A DNA stretch of 64,000 bases from Thiomicrospira aerophila AL3 (GCF_000227665.2 NZ_CP007030.1:1798001-1862000); one strand, 5' to 3'; numbered from the stretch's first letter, positions 46,136 through 57,191 are shown. The notes: generated from the letters alone by a model not told the origin. A program made the numbers and translations.

Positions 46136-48034
46136 ATTAAACTCAAAAGCCTTATGTTACTACTGAGTTTGTTGATCTTTTCAGGTTGCAGCAGTATCAA
46201 AGTACATAATCAAGACAGCCGTGACTATATCAGCCAAAAACGTGGCGATATTTTAACCACAGGCAAACTGAGCAGCATGACAGTCAACAAGCTGCAACTT
46301 GCGGGTAAAACAGCAAATCAATGCCGTTTCAATAATCTACCTTGCATTAATGCCTTAATGGCCCTTGATGGCGATTTTGACGAACAAACTTTAGCTGCTC
46401 TGTCTGAACTCTGGCTTCAACGTGCCATTATGCTCTCGGCAGACCACGAATTATCACGCTATGAGCGAGACGCGCAACTTGATGCCTATTTAGAAGCCGC
46501 GCGCTTTGCCTACGGCTATTTATTTTTAACTGACCGCTCCCCAAGCCAACGTTCTTTTGAAGACCGCCAAATTCAAGTTCGCGACTATTATAATTTTGCC
46601 ACACAACAGATAACGCTGAGCTTATTCGATCATTATCGCGATTCAGTATCTATCACTGAACCAGATGAGTTTGAATTTAATCTTCTGAACTGGCAGATTA
46701 AAGGTCGGCTTGATGAAACCCGTTTAGCCGCTGGACAACGCTTACCTGATGCCATCCAAGCAGCCTCATCGCTTAGCCTTTCTGGTTTACGTAATGAATA
46801 TAAACTGCACGGATTGGGTGCAGGTTTGGTTGCAATCGTTAACAATACCGAAATTAGACTAGACCCGCGGCCCTGGAGTGAGACACCCTTTTCACCATTA
46901 ACCAGCCTAACCCTATTTGAAGCAACTGATTTGACTTCACTGCTACGCACTCAAACGGTTTATTTACGTAACTTCGACCCCTATCAAACGACTGGTATTA
47001 ATATAAATGGCTTCAGCTTGCCGCTTGAAGCCGATTTCACGACCCCCTATGCATTGTGGTTGGCCAATTCAAAATTTGCCTCACAACCCTTACTGACCCT
47101 AGTTGGCTTGGACAAGACCTTGCAAGAACCGCATATATTTATGATGCAACCTTACGATCCTAATAGAAAAATTATCGTAATGCTCCATGGTTTAGCAAGT
47201 AGCCCACAGGCCTGGGTCAATCTCGCCAATGAAATCTTAGGAGATCCGCTACTTCGCGAAAACTATCAAATTTGGCAAGTTTACTATCCAACCAATGTGC
47301 CCTTAATGTTTAATCGCCATGCAATCAAATATGCAATCGAGGATGCAGTTAATTATTTTGATCCAAATCGAATTTACCCTGCATCAACGGACATGGTTTT
47401 AGTGGGTCATAGCATGGGTGGCGTCCTAGCCCGTCTGTTGGTTTCAGATTCACCAGATGAAAACTGGGATAACTGGATTGCCCAGTACTCATTAGATAAA
47501 ACCCGGGCTAAGCTTGCTGAAGCTGAATTTAAATCGCTTTTTAGCTTTGAGACACTACCAAACATAGGTCGCGTTATCTTTATCGCTTCGCCGCATCAAG
47601 GCACCCCATTTGCCAGCAAAGCCTGGGTGCAAAGAATCAGTCAATTCGTAACTCTCCCAATTACACTTATCGGCAAAACAGCTGAACTGGTCAGTTTATT
47701 AAGCCGCCCTGATGGCCAGACAGACATAACCTTGATCCGCACACTTAATAGTATTGACAACCTCAGAGAAGACAATCCTTTTTTAAAAATGACTACAGCT
47801 CTAGCAATAACACCCGACTTGCCTTATCACAGCATCATTGGTCAAGAAGACCCAAACCTTGCCCTTGGAAAATCAAATGATGGACTAGTGCCTTATCACA
47901 GTGCGCACCTTGCTGGCGCTCAGTCAGAAAAAGTTATTATTGGCGGCCACAGCATTCAAGAAACGCCTGAAGCTATTATTGAAATACGCCGTATCTTAAC
48001 CGAGCATATCAAACAGTCACTTAAACACAACTAA
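46136..48034 (+). CDS. Lipoprotein with C-terminal alpha/beta-hydrolase (lipase-like) domain
   Basis: This roughly 632-residue protein begins with a lipoprotein signal (lipobox LIFSGC) and an N-terminal region of unknown type. A lipase-like domain follows from about residue 330, with the nucleophile elbow GHSMGG, oxyanion region MLHGLASSPQ, Asp in GKSNDGLVPYHS and His in GGHSIQE. The substrate is unknown. The start is uncertain. ATT at 46136 gives a good lipoprotein n-region (MKLKSLM...) and GGAG lies 6 nt upstream; TTG 46124 and ATG 46166-type starts fit the signal or ribosome site less well. Confidence 0.78.
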   Translation: MKLKSLMLLLSLLIFSGCSSIKVHNQDSRDYISQKRGDILTTGKLSSMTVNKLQLAGKTANQCRFNNLPCINALMALDGDFDEQTLAALSELWLQRAIMLSADHELSRYERDAQLDAYLEAARFAYGYLFLTDRSPSQRSFEDRQIQVRDYYNFATQQITLSLFDHYRDSVSITEPDEFEFNLLNWQIKGRLDETRLAAGQRLPDAIQAASSLSLSGLRNEYKLHGLGAGLVAIVNNTEIRLDPRPWSETPFSPLTSLTLFEATDLTSLLRTQTVYLRNFDPYQTTGININGFSLPLEADFTTPYALWLANSKFASQPLLTLVGLDKTLQEPHIFMMQPYDPNRKIIVMLHGLASSPQAWVNLANEILGDPLLRENYQIWQVYYPTNVPLMFNRHAIKYAIEDAVNYFDPNRIYPASTDMVLVGHSMGGVLARLLVSDSPDENWDNWIAQYSLDKTRAKLAEAEFKSLFSFETLPNIGRVIFIASPHQGTPFASKAWVQRISQFVTLPITLIGKTAELVSLLSRPDGQTDITLIRTLNSIDNLREDNPFLKMTTALAITPDLPYHSIIGQEDPNLALGKSNDGLVPYHSAHLAGAQSEKVIIGGHSIQETPEAIIEIRRILTEHIKQSLKHN

Positions 48035-48144
48035 CCCCACCTCATTGCTAAAAGACTACTTCACGCCTATAATTAAAAGGTTACTCGTGCGATCAAATAA
48101 ATCGCAAATTTTACGTCTGCAATCATGACAAGGTGATAAACATC

Positions 48145-48933
48145 ATGAACAATGAATGGCTATTTCGTGTCACTGAAACTTGGCGCTTTACCAAAGCCTT
48201 GGTTGCAAGCCAGCAGGGCCGACATTTTTTATGGCAGCACCTGTTAAATACCTTCTTAATAGCAGGCCTGTTAACCCTATCTTTTTTTATTGTGATGTTT
48301 GGTTTTTATGAAGGCACACCGATGCGTCGCCGCTCAGTGGCGATCAGCTTTTCGCTGCTACTTACTTTTTTAATCATCTATCCTTTAGCCACCATGCCAT
48401 TCTTTTCTTTTAAAGACTTGGTCAATAAAATCAGTCTGCGCCTAACCGGCCGTTTGGTCTTTACCAACCTGAGTGATCATGTGTTTTACAGCCAAGACAG
48501 TGATGGCCAAATTACCCTGCACCTTGCTAAAGCGCACCATGTGCTGGCGCAAAAGCACGCCTACCTTCGCCAGCAACTCGAAAAAGGCAAGGCCGATAGC
48601 GCACAGGTATCAAAGCACTTGAGTCTGGCACTCGCCAAATCAATTCGTGACGCTGTACGCCTATCGAAAGAATTAGTTAAAACAGGTCGATTAAACCCCC
48701 AACAACCTATTAGTGGCGCAACCTATGGCTACTTGTTTGGGACCGCAAAGAGTAAACTGAAATTGCGCCGAGTTGAACCAGGCCTGCTAAAACGTTGGCT
48801 AGGACATTGGTTTTATAAGTTCGGTGCATTACACGCAGTATATATGTACTTTATTATTCACCAACAATTACCCCCTTCATTCGACCCAGTTTATTTCCAA
48901 GCGACGGTTGGAGATGTGATCGGAATTCAATAA
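48145..48933 (+). CDS. Unknown membrane protein with two N-terminal helices
   Basis: I do not recognise this 262-residue protein. Two hydrophobic helices (about 32-56 and 66-88) are followed by a basic, soluble region with helical stretches (LHLAKAHHVLAQKHAYLRQQL, then LSLALAKSIRDAVRLSKELV) and a Tyr-rich patch near the C-terminus. AAGGTG lies about 9 nt before ATG 48145; a GTG four codons earlier is possible. It ends directly before rlmD, whose TTG follows its TAA, so the two may be cotranscribed. Two CAGGCCTG copies (48263, 48779) encode AGL and PGL. Confidence 0.65.
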   Translation: MNNEWLFRVTETWRFTKALVASQQGRHFLWQHLLNTFLIAGLLTLSFFIVMFGFYEGTPMRRRSVAISFSLLLTFLIIYPLATMPFFSFKDLVNKISLRLTGRLVFTNLSDHVFYSQDSDGQITLHLAKAHHVLAQKHAYLRQQLEKGKADSAQVSKHLSLALAKSIRDAVRLSKELVKTGRLNPQQPISGATYGYLFGTAKSKLKLRRVEPGLLKRWLGHWFYKFGALHAVYMYFIIHQQLPPSFDPVYFQATVGDVIGIQ

Positions 48934-50205
48934 TTGAAACTACCTAATCGCCGATATGCCAAGCCTGTTAACAGACAGGCTAAAACCCATTTAAAACCCG
49001 GACAAACCCTTGCCAACATTACCATAACGGACCTATCTGAAGCAGGACAAGGTGTCAGCAAAATTCAAGGAAAAACCCTGTTTGTTGAAGGTGCTGTGCC
49101 TGGTGACCTGGTCACCATCCAGATTATTGATGACTTACCACGCTATACGCTGGCCAAGCTAATCGAAATTGAACTGCCTTCGCCCGATCGTACGGAACCC
49201 TTCTGTTCAATCTATGCTACATGTGGTGGATGTCAGCTTCAGCACCTATCGATTAGCGCACAGCGCCATTGGAAACAGCAACAGCTGATGCAAGCGCTAA
49301 CCAAATTGCAGCCCAAACCCGTCATTACCTGGCATGACACACCCAATACCCCTGATCGCGCATACCGTCGACGGGCCAAATTGATTCTTGGTCGCGACTG
49401 GCAAGATCAGGCACCCGTGCTGGGTTTTCGCAGCCCACAAAGCCATCAAATAGTAGATGTCACTCAGTGTCCGATTTTGGCAGCAACGATTAATCAAACC
49501 CTTGCGTCAGAACGTCCCGCTTGGTTGCAACAAGCGGCAACACGCAATCAAACTCTCTGGCTCACCGCGGGTGACAACCAAGTCCAAACCCAACTAGGTG
49601 AGACCGACAAAGAACAGCATGATTTTGACGCAGTAGCGGAGGCACAAAGCTTTTATAGCTTGATGGGGCTAAGGTTTTATCATGCTGCGACTAGCTTTAT
49701 TCAAGTCAACCAGAGCGTAAATGAACAGCTTGTGGCGCAAGCTTTAAACTGGCTCCAGCTTGATGCTCATAGCAAGGTCATCGATTTTTTCTCTGGAATT
49801 GGTAACTTTAGTTTGCCAGCCGCACAACAGGCCAGCGCCCTATTAGGCATAGAAGGGAATCCTCAGGCAGTCACTTTTGCGCGACACAACGCCAAGGTAA
49901 ATGATGTGCATAATGTTAAATTTAGGGTAGCGAATTTATTTGATACGCCTGAGCAGCAGGCCTGGTGGTCATGGTCAGCGGATTGCGCCATTTTGGACCC
50001 AGGTCGAGCCGGCGCCGAAGCCTTGTGTGCAAAACTTGGTCAAACTCAGCTAAAACGCTTGGTCTATGTATCCTGCCATCCAGGTAGTTTAATCCGTGAT
50101 TTAGGCCTACTTTTAGCCCAAGGTTTTGTTATTGAACAAGCTCAACAATTCGATATGTTTAGCCATACTAAACATATCGAAAGCTTAGTGTGTCTTACCC
50201 GCTAA
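48934..50205 (+). CDS. rlmD: 23S rRNA (uracil-1939-C5)-methyltransferase
   Basis: This 423-residue enzyme methylates U1939 of 23S rRNA. An N-terminal TRAM domain (about 15-75) precedes the iron-sulfur Cys cluster (CSIYATCGGCQ plus Cys in VTQCPIL), the AdoMet-binding motif VIDFFSGIGNFSLPAA, DPGRAGAEALC and the catalytic Cys in VYVSCHPGSLIRDL. The start is TTG directly after the preceding stop, supported by the basic N-terminus; the gene ends 17 bp from a convergent chemoreceptor gene. The CAGGCCTG copy at 49957 encodes QQAWW. Confidence 0.92.
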   Translation: MKLPNRRYAKPVNRQAKTHLKPGQTLANITITDLSEAGQGVSKIQGKTLFVEGAVPGDLVTIQIIDDLPRYTLAKLIEIELPSPDRTEPFCSIYATCGGCQLQHLSISAQRHWKQQQLMQALTKLQPKPVITWHDTPNTPDRAYRRRAKLILGRDWQDQAPVLGFRSPQSHQIVDVTQCPILAATINQTLASERPAWLQQAATRNQTLWLTAGDNQVQTQLGETDKEQHDFDAVAEAQSFYSLMGLRFYHAATSFIQVNQSVNEQLVAQALNWLQLDAHSKVIDFFSGIGNFSLPAAQQASALLGIEGNPQAVTFARHNAKVNDVHNVKFRVANLFDTPEQQAWWSWSADCAILDPGRAGAEALCAKLGQTQLKRLVYVSCHPGSLIRDLGLLLAQGFVIEQAQQFDMFSHTKHIESLVCLTR

Positions 50206-50222
50206 TACGCGGGGTTTGCCAC

Positions 50223-52802
50223 TTAAAACTCCGCCCAGTCATCATCTGCCTGCTTTTTTGATGCAGCCGGTTTTGTAGTGGGTTTAGACATAGATTTAGC
50301 GGCAGGCTTAGGTAAACTTGCAGATGACTGCACAGCCGCCGGAGCCAAGCGTGGTGCAGGTGAAGAGGAGTGTGACGTTCTGAAGAATCGCATGGTTTCC
50401 TCTAGCTGAGTCGCTTGATCGCTCATACTTTCAGCGGCTGCAGAGGTTTGCTCAACCAAGGCGGCGTTCTGCTGGGTCACACTGTCAATCTCGTTTATGG
50501 CTTGATGTACCTGACCAATCCCCTCAGCCTGCTGACCCGACGCATTAGCAATTTGCTCAATCATACCGGTGACTTGATTAATATTGTCCGCCATCATGGC
50601 TAAACGCTTCTCAAGATCTGTGGCTAATTGCGTACCGTTATTAACTTTTTCAACACTCGAATCAATCAGCACCTTGATGTTCTTCGCTGACTCAGCTGAC
50701 TTTTGTGCAAGGTTACGGACTTCACCGGCCACAACAGCAAAACCTCGACCCTGATCACCTGCACGCGCGGCTTCAACCGACGCGTTCAAAGCCAACAAAT
50801 TAGTTTGGAACGCAATGGAGTCAATCAAATGGACAATGTCACCAATCTGCTGGCTAGCAGACTCAATCTCTTCCATAGCTTGAATAGTTTGGGTCATTAC
50901 TTTTTGACCCTGCGCAGCTTGATCACGAATGTCTAATACTGATTTTGAAGCCATCTCCGTATTCTCAGTATTGTTTTGAATCGCTTCATTCATCTCATCC
51001 ATCGTCGCACTGGTCTGCTCAAGTGCTGCAGCCTGTTGTTGAACACGTTGACTCAAGTCGTGCGCGCCTTTCGACACTTCTTCAGAAGCTGAACGTACCA
51101 CCATAGACGCTTGGATAGACTGATCCACCATGGCTGAAAGTTGCGCTAAAGAGCGATTAATCGCTTGCTTAAGGACATCTAAATCCCCTTTATATTCATG
51201 GGTAATTTGCTGGGTTAAGTCGCCCTCACTCTGTGCTACAACAATTCGAGTAATATCTTTAATGGCTTTATCTAAATTAGCAATAGAGTCGTTTACCCGG
51301 TCACGCATTACCGCCAACTGTCCATGTGCTTCAACATCGATATGCGCTTGATAATTACCTGCTTGCATTGCAGCCATGGCATGGTTAATCTCCGCGATTA
51401 ACTGATCCGTTTGCGCCATCGCTTGCTGGGCATAATTCATAATCTGCGCATATTCACCTTCACCTGCCGCACTGAATTTGTAATCAAACTCGCCTTTACT
51501 GAGTGCTTCCATTGCGCCTGCGATTTGGTTCATTACCGCGACAATATTTTCTACGCTTCGATTTACACCATTTTTCAACTCGGCCAAATCGCCAACATAT
51601 TCGCCTTCTATGCGCTTACTAAAATCACCCTTTGCTAATGCAGACACGACTAGATTAGATTCGTTCAAGGAATGATCGACACTCGCAAGCAGGCTATTGA
51701 TTGCGGCTATCGTTTGTCCTACCTCATCTTTTGATTTTACTTCAGTCTGAACACCAAAACGACCTTCACGCGTAACCTGTTGCACTAAGCCTTGCACTTG
51801 CTTGAGTGGATTAATCACCATATGATTGACTAAAAAAATAACGATACCAATAAGTAACAACAAGCCAATCAAAATAGCAGCTAATGTAAACCAAGCCTCA
51901 CTTGTTGCCGCATTGATCGGATCTAACAAATAGCCTTCATCGCGAATCAAAATATGCCGACCCATAACTTCCCCACGTTCATCAAACGCAGGTAAATCCA
52001 TGACAACTTTGCCTTCTGCTAAAAAAACCTGTTCTTTATCACCTTCTACCGCCGTAAAATAACGCTCAAGCATCGCGACCGCCGCAGGGTCGAACCAATT
52101 GTTGTTCGCTAAAATATGGTTTGAACCAATTTTCTTATTATTAGCGACCACATCAAAGCCAGGAAAATAGGTGTCGATATATGCCTGATCGATGAGCAAC
52201 ACCCAGTCAGTTTCAATCCCTTTAAAATCACTCACCGTCGAAGCAAGACCTTGTAAAACAGATACCATGCCTAATTGAGTATCGCCATCATTAATGGGAG
52301 CAACAGCGACAACACCTACTCCACGCGCGCCTACCCCAAGCGCCGCGTAGGATTGACGTTCTTGCATCACCCGCTGAATAATTGGACTATTACTCGCATC
52401 TTGACCAAAGCTATCAAGCTCCCAAGACCGAATTAACATACGGCCATCGGCTGAAAATAAAATAGTGGCGATATTATTGAAGTTGGACTTATTACGGAAG
52501 TTGTCGCGGATGCTACCAAAAAAATCTAACAGGTCATCACGCTCTTCAACATAAAGTGCTTCTATTAGCTGCGGCTGCATACTTAATGCTGTTGCACCTA
52601 GGATGCCACTTTGCACTTTCAGATCGATCGCTTTTTCAACATGAATACGCGACTCATTTAACAGTTGCTCCTGTGTCGCCGCTTGAGTAGGCAAAATATT
52701 TAAGTAGTACATTTTTATGCCAATCACTATGGCCATTAGTACCCCAAGTGAAATGGTAAAAATTGACACCTTTGTTTTTAATGCAAGGTCAGCGAACTTC
52801 AT
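50223..52802 (-). CDS. Methyl-accepting chemotaxis protein with double-cache-like sensor
   Basis: This 859-residue receptor has helix 1 (about 13-33), a roughly 275-residue periplasmic sensor of double-cache type, helix 2 (about 308-330), several HAMP-like segments (about 333-560, with repeated QTIAAINS- and KGDFSKRI-type motifs) and the signalling domain. The signalling-tip sequence, [33 protein letters not shown], is canonical. It ends in DDDWAEF, matching the W-x-x-F pentapeptide that tethers CheR/CheB. It follows the second RND pump by 14 bp on the same strand. Ligand unknown. Confidence 0.92.
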   Translation of the reverse strand: MKFADLALKTKVSIFTISLGVLMAIVIGIKMYYLNILPTQAATQEQLLNESRIHVEKAIDLKVQSGILGATALSMQPQLIEALYVEERDDLLDFFGSIRDNFRNKSNFNNIATILFSADGRMLIRSWELDSFGQDASNSPIIQRVMQERQSYAALGVGARGVGVVAVAPINDGDTQLGMVSVLQGLASTVSDFKGIETDWVLLIDQAYIDTYFPGFDVVANNKKIGSNHILANNNWFDPAAVAMLERYFTAVEGDKEQVFLAEGKVVMDLPAFDERGEVMGRHILIRDEGYLLDPINAATSEAWFTLAAILIGLLLLIGIVIFLVNHMVINPLKQVQGLVQQVTREGRFGVQTEVKSKDEVGQTIAAINSLLASVDHSLNESNLVVSALAKGDFSKRIEGEYVGDLAELKNGVNRSVENIVAVMNQIAGAMEALSKGEFDYKFSAAGEGEYAQIMNYAQQAMAQTDQLIAEINHAMAAMQAGNYQAHIDVEAHGQLAVMRDRVNDSIANLDKAIKDITRIVVAQSEGDLTQQITHEYKGDLDVLKQAINRSLAQLSAMVDQSIQASMVVRSASEEVSKGAHDLSQRVQQQAAALEQTSATMDEMNEAIQNNTENTEMASKSVLDIRDQAAQGQKVMTQTIQAMEEIESASQQIGDIVHLIDSIAFQTNLLALNASVEAARAGDQGRGFAVVAGEVRNLAQKSAESAKNIKVLIDSSVEKVNNGTQLATDLEKRLAMMADNINQVTGMIEQIANASGQQAEGIGQVHQAINEIDSVTQQNAALVEQTSAAAESMSDQATQLEETMRFFRTSHSSSPAPRLAPAAVQSSASLPKPAAKSMSKPTTKPAASKKQADDDWAEF

Positions 52803-52816
52803 TCTAGTATCCTATT

Positions 52817-55800
52817 TTATTTTTTATATCGGTCGAGGTCTGTACCTAGTTCAGCTACCAGTGCTCTGCTATTCACACCAGCAGGTTGGCTAAAACGTCC
52901 AAGTAACGCATACACTGCAGGAATGACAATTAAAGTCAGTACAGTAGCTATCGCCACGCCCCAAATTAACACCATACCTAATACATAACGCGTTTCTGCA
53001 CCGGCACCCGAGCTTAATATCAATGGCACCGCCCCTACGCAAGTAGTAATGGCCGTCATCAGTATAGGCCGCAGTCGCATACAAGAGGCATCAATCAACG
53101 CTTCTTTAAATGCAATACCTTGATCACGTAATTGATTAGCAAACTCGACAATTAATATACCATTTTTAGTGGCGAGGCCAATAAGCATTACCAACCCAAT
53201 TTGCGTATATAGATTAAGAGTGAGGCCGTATAGCCACAAACCTAACAAACCACCTAATACCGCAAGGGGCACTGTAAACATGATTATAAACGGACTGACA
53301 AAACTTTCAAACTGAGCAGAGAGCACTAGAAAAACCACCACAAGACCCAGTAAAAATACAAACAATACAGCATTACCTGAAGTCTGAAAATCACGGGACT
53401 GACCTTTATAGTCAATCATCGCATCCGGTGGCAAGAGTTCGCGTGCCAGATTTTCCAAATGAGCCAGCCCCTCCCCTAGACTTAAATGAGGTGCTAGGTT
53501 TGCATCAATCGTGACTGAGCGCATCCGGTTGTAACGATTCAATGAACCGGAGTCGGCAAACTCCTCGTAACTGACTAAACTTGATAAAGGAATTAATTCA
53601 CCAGTAGTGTTTGAACGCACATGAATCAGATCCAAACTGGTTGGCGAACGATACAAGCGACGATCAGCCTGTAAAATAATATCGTACTCTTCCCCCTGGT
53701 CAACAAAGGTTGTCACCCGTGTTGAACCCAACAGAGTTTGCAAAGTGCGACCAATTTCTTCAGTGGTCACCCCCATATCAAACGCTTTTTCATAATCGAT
53801 GTTAACGCGTAACTGCGGTTTGGTTTCTTTATAGTCCCAATCAACCGCCTCAAAGCCAGGGTTGTTGTCGTTAATCGCATCGGTAATAATGCGCCGCCAT
53901 TCCGCCAGTTCTGCATAGCTGCCGCCGCCTAACACGAATTGCACGGGTTTTTGCACCCGCCCGCCAATACCTTGGCGCATCACGGGATTGGCTCGAATAC
54001 CCGGCAAATCGGCCAAACGCTCGCGCACATCCTGCATAATCTCATTAGCAGGCCTGCGTTCTGACCAATCATTCAGCACCACAATGCCAATCCCGGTATT
54101 GAAAATTTCCGTATTGCCAAATGCACGCGGCGACCGAATTAACAAGCGATTGATTTCGCCATTTTCAACCAACGGCATTAAACGCGCTTCGACCTCATCT
54201 AGATAGGTTTTCATATAATCATGGGTCGCGCCCTCCGGACCCGATACAAAAATAAAGAATGCGCCACGATCTTCTCGAGGGGCATATTCTTCCGGAAGCT
54301 GTTGAAACAACCAGTAACTGGCATAGAAGGCTGCAAACAGAATTGGCAGGATCATAATAGGCCACTTAACGATGGCTTTTAAGATCGGACGATATGCCCT
54401 AATCATCATGCCATCCGGCGCTTGATAATCAGCAGGCCTGGTATTGTCCAATTCCGTATCGATATTTATAGCCGCTGACTTAGCGTTCGCTTTGCGTGCT
54501 TTTAACAACTTGGAGGCCAAGGCCGGTGATAAGGTCAAGGCAACAAAACTTGAGAAAATTACCGCTACCGTGAGCGTAATGGCAAATTCAGAAAACAATC
54601 GGCCCAAGGTGCCTTGTAAAAAACTAATCGGGAAAAATACCGCCACCAAAACCAGCGTAGTCGCAATGACTGCAAAACCGACTTGACGAGTACCCAAAAA
54701 GGCTGCGGCGAGCGGTGAGAAGCCTTTTTCAATATGCCGCTGTACGTTCTCAAGCACCACAATCGCATCATCGACCACCAAGCCAATCGCTAACACCAGG
54801 GCTAACAAGGTTAACAGGTTGATCGAAAATCCGAGCATCCACAACACCCAGAAGGTGGCAATAATCGAGACGGGTACCGTAACCAAAGGAATCAGGGCCA
54901 CGCGGACGCTACGCAAAAACAGCAAAATCACCAGCATCACTAACACAATCGCGATAGCAAGCGTTTTATAGACTTCGTTAATCGCGCTTTTGATAAATAC
55001 CGAACTATCATAGCTGGCTTTTATGGCCATACCGTCAGGCAAAATCGCGTTTAAACGTGCTACTTCGGCAGCAGCACCTTCGGCAACAGTAATGGTATTG
55101 GCGGTGGATTGTTTAATAATCCCTAAGCCAATCATCGGCAGACCATTGCCTCGGAAAAAACTGCGATTTTCGATCGAACCCAACTCGATGCGCGCAATAT
55201 CGGCTAGGCGTACCTGGGTTTGCGCGGAACCGCGCTTAACCACCAAACGTTCAAAATCGGCAACGCTGGTTAATTGACGATCCACCCTGACACTAAATGA
55301 GGTATCCTGCATGGTAACGGTACCCGCCGGTAATTCAATATTGGCACTGCGCAGCGTGCGTTCTACATCACTCACGGTGATATTGCGCATCGCCATTTCA
55401 TTGGCATCTAACCACAGGCGCATTGCATATTCCTGGCCACCGCCAATACGAACACGGGCCACACCGTCTAACACTGAAAAACGATCGACTAAATAACGCC
55501 GGGCATAATCCGTCAGCTCAGGCACCGTCATACTATCGGACGTGAGGTTGAACCATACAATCACATCATCGTCACCATCGACTTTTTGAACTTCAGGTTG
55601 ATCGGCACCGTCTGGTAAGTTACGCGCGACTCGTGCGACACGATCGCGCACATCATTAGCCGCAGAATCAATATCGCGGTCGATATTAAACTCAATCCGA
55701 ATCCGTGAACGCCCATCACTTGAGGTCGATTCGATAAATGAAATACCCTCAATACCGGCAATCTGATCTTCGATTAGCTTGGTAATGCGTGATTCAATGA

Positions 55801-55972
55801 CCGCGGCCGACGCCCCCGGATAGCCAGTGGTAATTGAGACAATCGGCGGATCAATATTGGGATATTCACGCAAGGGCAAGCGATCAAAGGCCAACATACC
55901 GAATGCGACCAACAATAATGACATCACCGCCGCCAAAACGGGACGTTTGACAGCCGTATCAGACAGTAACAT
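52817..55972 (-). CDS. RND-family efflux pump (AcrB/HAE1 type, canonical relay)
   Basis: This 1051-residue transporter has the 12-helix RND layout and two large periplasmic domains. Unlike the pump at 1079-4438 it keeps the AcrB proton relay: paired Asp in GLVVDDAIVVLEN (helix 4) and Lys in GLATKNGILIVEF (helix 10). Its fusion protein lies immediately upstream (8 bp) but no outer-membrane channel follows, so it may use the TolC-like protein at 5539-6924 or another. A chemoreceptor gene is 14 bp downstream. Two CAGGCCTG copies (54049, 54433) are read as RPA. Confidence 0.93.
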   Translation of the reverse strand: MLLSDTAVKRPVLAAVMSLLLVAFGMLAFDRLPLREYPNIDPPIVSITTGYPGASAAVIESRITKLIEDQIAGIEGISFIESTSSDGRSRIRIEFNIDRDIDSAANDVRDRVARVARNLPDGADQPEVQKVDGDDDVIVWFNLTSDSMTVPELTDYARRYLVDRFSVLDGVARVRIGGGQEYAMRLWLDANEMAMRNITVSDVERTLRSANIELPAGTVTMQDTSFSVRVDRQLTSVADFERLVVKRGSAQTQVRLADIARIELGSIENRSFFRGNGLPMIGLGIIKQSTANTITVAEGAAAEVARLNAILPDGMAIKASYDSSVFIKSAINEVYKTLAIAIVLVMLVILLFLRSVRVALIPLVTVPVSIIATFWVLWMLGFSINLLTLLALVLAIGLVVDDAIVVLENVQRHIEKGFSPLAAAFLGTRQVGFAVIATTLVLVAVFFPISFLQGTLGRLFSEFAITLTVAVIFSSFVALTLSPALASKLLKARKANAKSAAINIDTELDNTRPADYQAPDGMMIRAYRPILKAIVKWPIMILPILFAAFYASYWLFQQLPEEYAPREDRGAFFIFVSGPEGATHDYMKTYLDEVEARLMPLVENGEINRLLIRSPRAFGNTEIFNTGIGIVVLNDWSERRPANEIMQDVRERLADLPGIRANPVMRQGIGGRVQKPVQFVLGGGSYAELAEWRRIITDAINDNNPGFEAVDWDYKETKPQLRVNIDYEKAFDMGVTTEEIGRTLQTLLGSTRVTTFVDQGEEYDIILQADRRLYRSPTSLDLIHVRSNTTGELIPLSSLVSYEEFADSGSLNRYNRMRSVTIDANLAPHLSLGEGLAHLENLARELLPPDAMIDYKGQSRDFQTSGNAVLFVFLLGLVVVFLVLSAQFESFVSPFIIMFTVPLAVLGGLLGLWLYGLTLNLYTQIGLVMLIGLATKNGILIVEFANQLRDQGIAFKEALIDASCMRLRPILMTAITTCVGAVPLILSSGAGAETRYVLGMVLIWGVAIATVLTLIVIPAVYALLGRFSQPAGVNSRALVAELGTDLDRYKK

Positions 55973-55980
55973 ATTGCCCC

Positions 55981-57057
55981 CTATTGCGCGAATTCAGAAA
56001 TTTGACGCAATTGGTCGGCCACTTTCACCTGCTGACCGGGTCGAACACGCAAGGCGCCCTGGCTGACCACGGGTTCGCCCAATTCAGCGCCGCTTACCAG
56101 CTCAACCCAACCGGGTTCGCGCGCCCCTAGCACGACTTTTCGGCGCTCAATTTTGAATAACTCTGAATCCGCTTGGGCTTTGAGAACATAGACAAAGGTT
56201 TGATCGGCCATGGGCACAATCGCAGTTTCAGGCACGCGCAACAAGTTGCGCGGTGCCTTATCTAAGCGCACCGTCATTGCCATGCCTGGCAACAGGGTAT
56301 AATCGTGATTCGCCACTTTTGCTCTAACTTGAAAAGTCCGGGTAGCCGGGTCAAGACTAGAGAATACAGTGACCACCTCGCCTCGGATATCACGTTGATT
56401 CAACTGACTACTTTCTAACACCACTGTTTGACCTACCGCCACATCGCTTAAAAAACGCGCTGGCAAATGGAAATCAACCATCACCTCATCCAATTCAATC
56501 AAATCGGTCACTACCAGGCCTGGTGACGCCATGGCACCCTCGTTGACTTGACGCACGCCTAATCGACCAGCAAACGGAGCGCGCAATTCAAGACGCGCTA
56601 GGCGTACATTGAGTAATTCTTGTTGCGCCCGTAAGGTTTGGCGCATTAAATCCGCTTCATCTACCGCCGCTTGTGACACATCACCGCGTGCCAACAGCGT
56701 GCGTAAACGCGCCAATTGGCGGTCGGCATCCGCAAGGCGCACGGCCAACTCAGCCAATTGCGCGCGTACTTCAGCTTGATCCAGTGTTAAAAGTAACTGC
56801 CCCTCTTCAACCCAGTCACCATCGCCAAAATGCACCGCAACCACCCGTTCTGTTACGCTAGGTTGCAGTTCAACATGACGCTTGGCTAATACTTCACCCA
56901 AGCCCATAATCGACTCTGTGACCGTTGCCTGTTCAACATGGCCTTGAATAACTAATTGATTAGCTAAGAGTTGATGACTAAAGGTGACGCTCGCAATAAT
57001 ACTCGCTGCCAACAAAAACACCGATCTGCGCCACCACTGACCTGACAAATTAATCAT
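55981..57057 (-). CDS. RND efflux periplasmic adaptor (membrane fusion protein)
   Basis: This 358-residue adaptor has an N-terminal signal or anchor (RRSVFLLAASIIASVTF), a barrel-sandwich half-motif (VVAVHFGDGDWVEEGQLLLTLD), a coiled-coil hairpin (about 105-155), the second half-motif (LRAPFAGRLGVRQVNEGAM) and a beta-barrel. It lacks a lipobox Cys, unlike the adaptor at 4438-5538. It is first in the operon with the pump at 52817. Its upstream region is shared with divergent hemH and contains TATTAG and CTAAT half-sites (57116-57143) that weakly resemble the candidate operator of the other pump. Confidence 0.9.
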   Translation of the reverse strand: MINLSGQWWRRSVFLLAASIIASVTFSHQLLANQLVIQGHVEQATVTESIMGLGEVLAKRHVELQPSVTERVVAVHFGDGDWVEEGQLLLTLDQAEVRAQLAELAVRLADADRQLARLRTLLARGDVSQAAVDEADLMRQTLRAQQELLNVRLARLELRAPFAGRLGVRQVNEGAMASPGLVVTDLIELDEVMVDFHLPARFLSDVAVGQTVVLESSQLNQRDIRGEVVTVFSSLDPATRTFQVRAKVANHDYTLLPGMAMTVRLDKAPRNLLRVPETAIVPMADQTFVYVLKAQADSELFKIERRKVVLGAREPGWVELVSGAELGEPVVSQGALRVRPGQQVKVADQLRQISEFAQ

Positions 57058-57191
57058 TTTGAAGTATCCTTGAGTTAGCTTTTTGATAGCTTTTATTTTG
57101 ATTTTAGTTTAATTATATTAGTTATTTTAAAAAAGAATCTAATGTGTAGGGATGATTACACAAAAAAACCCATCCACAAACTCTATACAAT

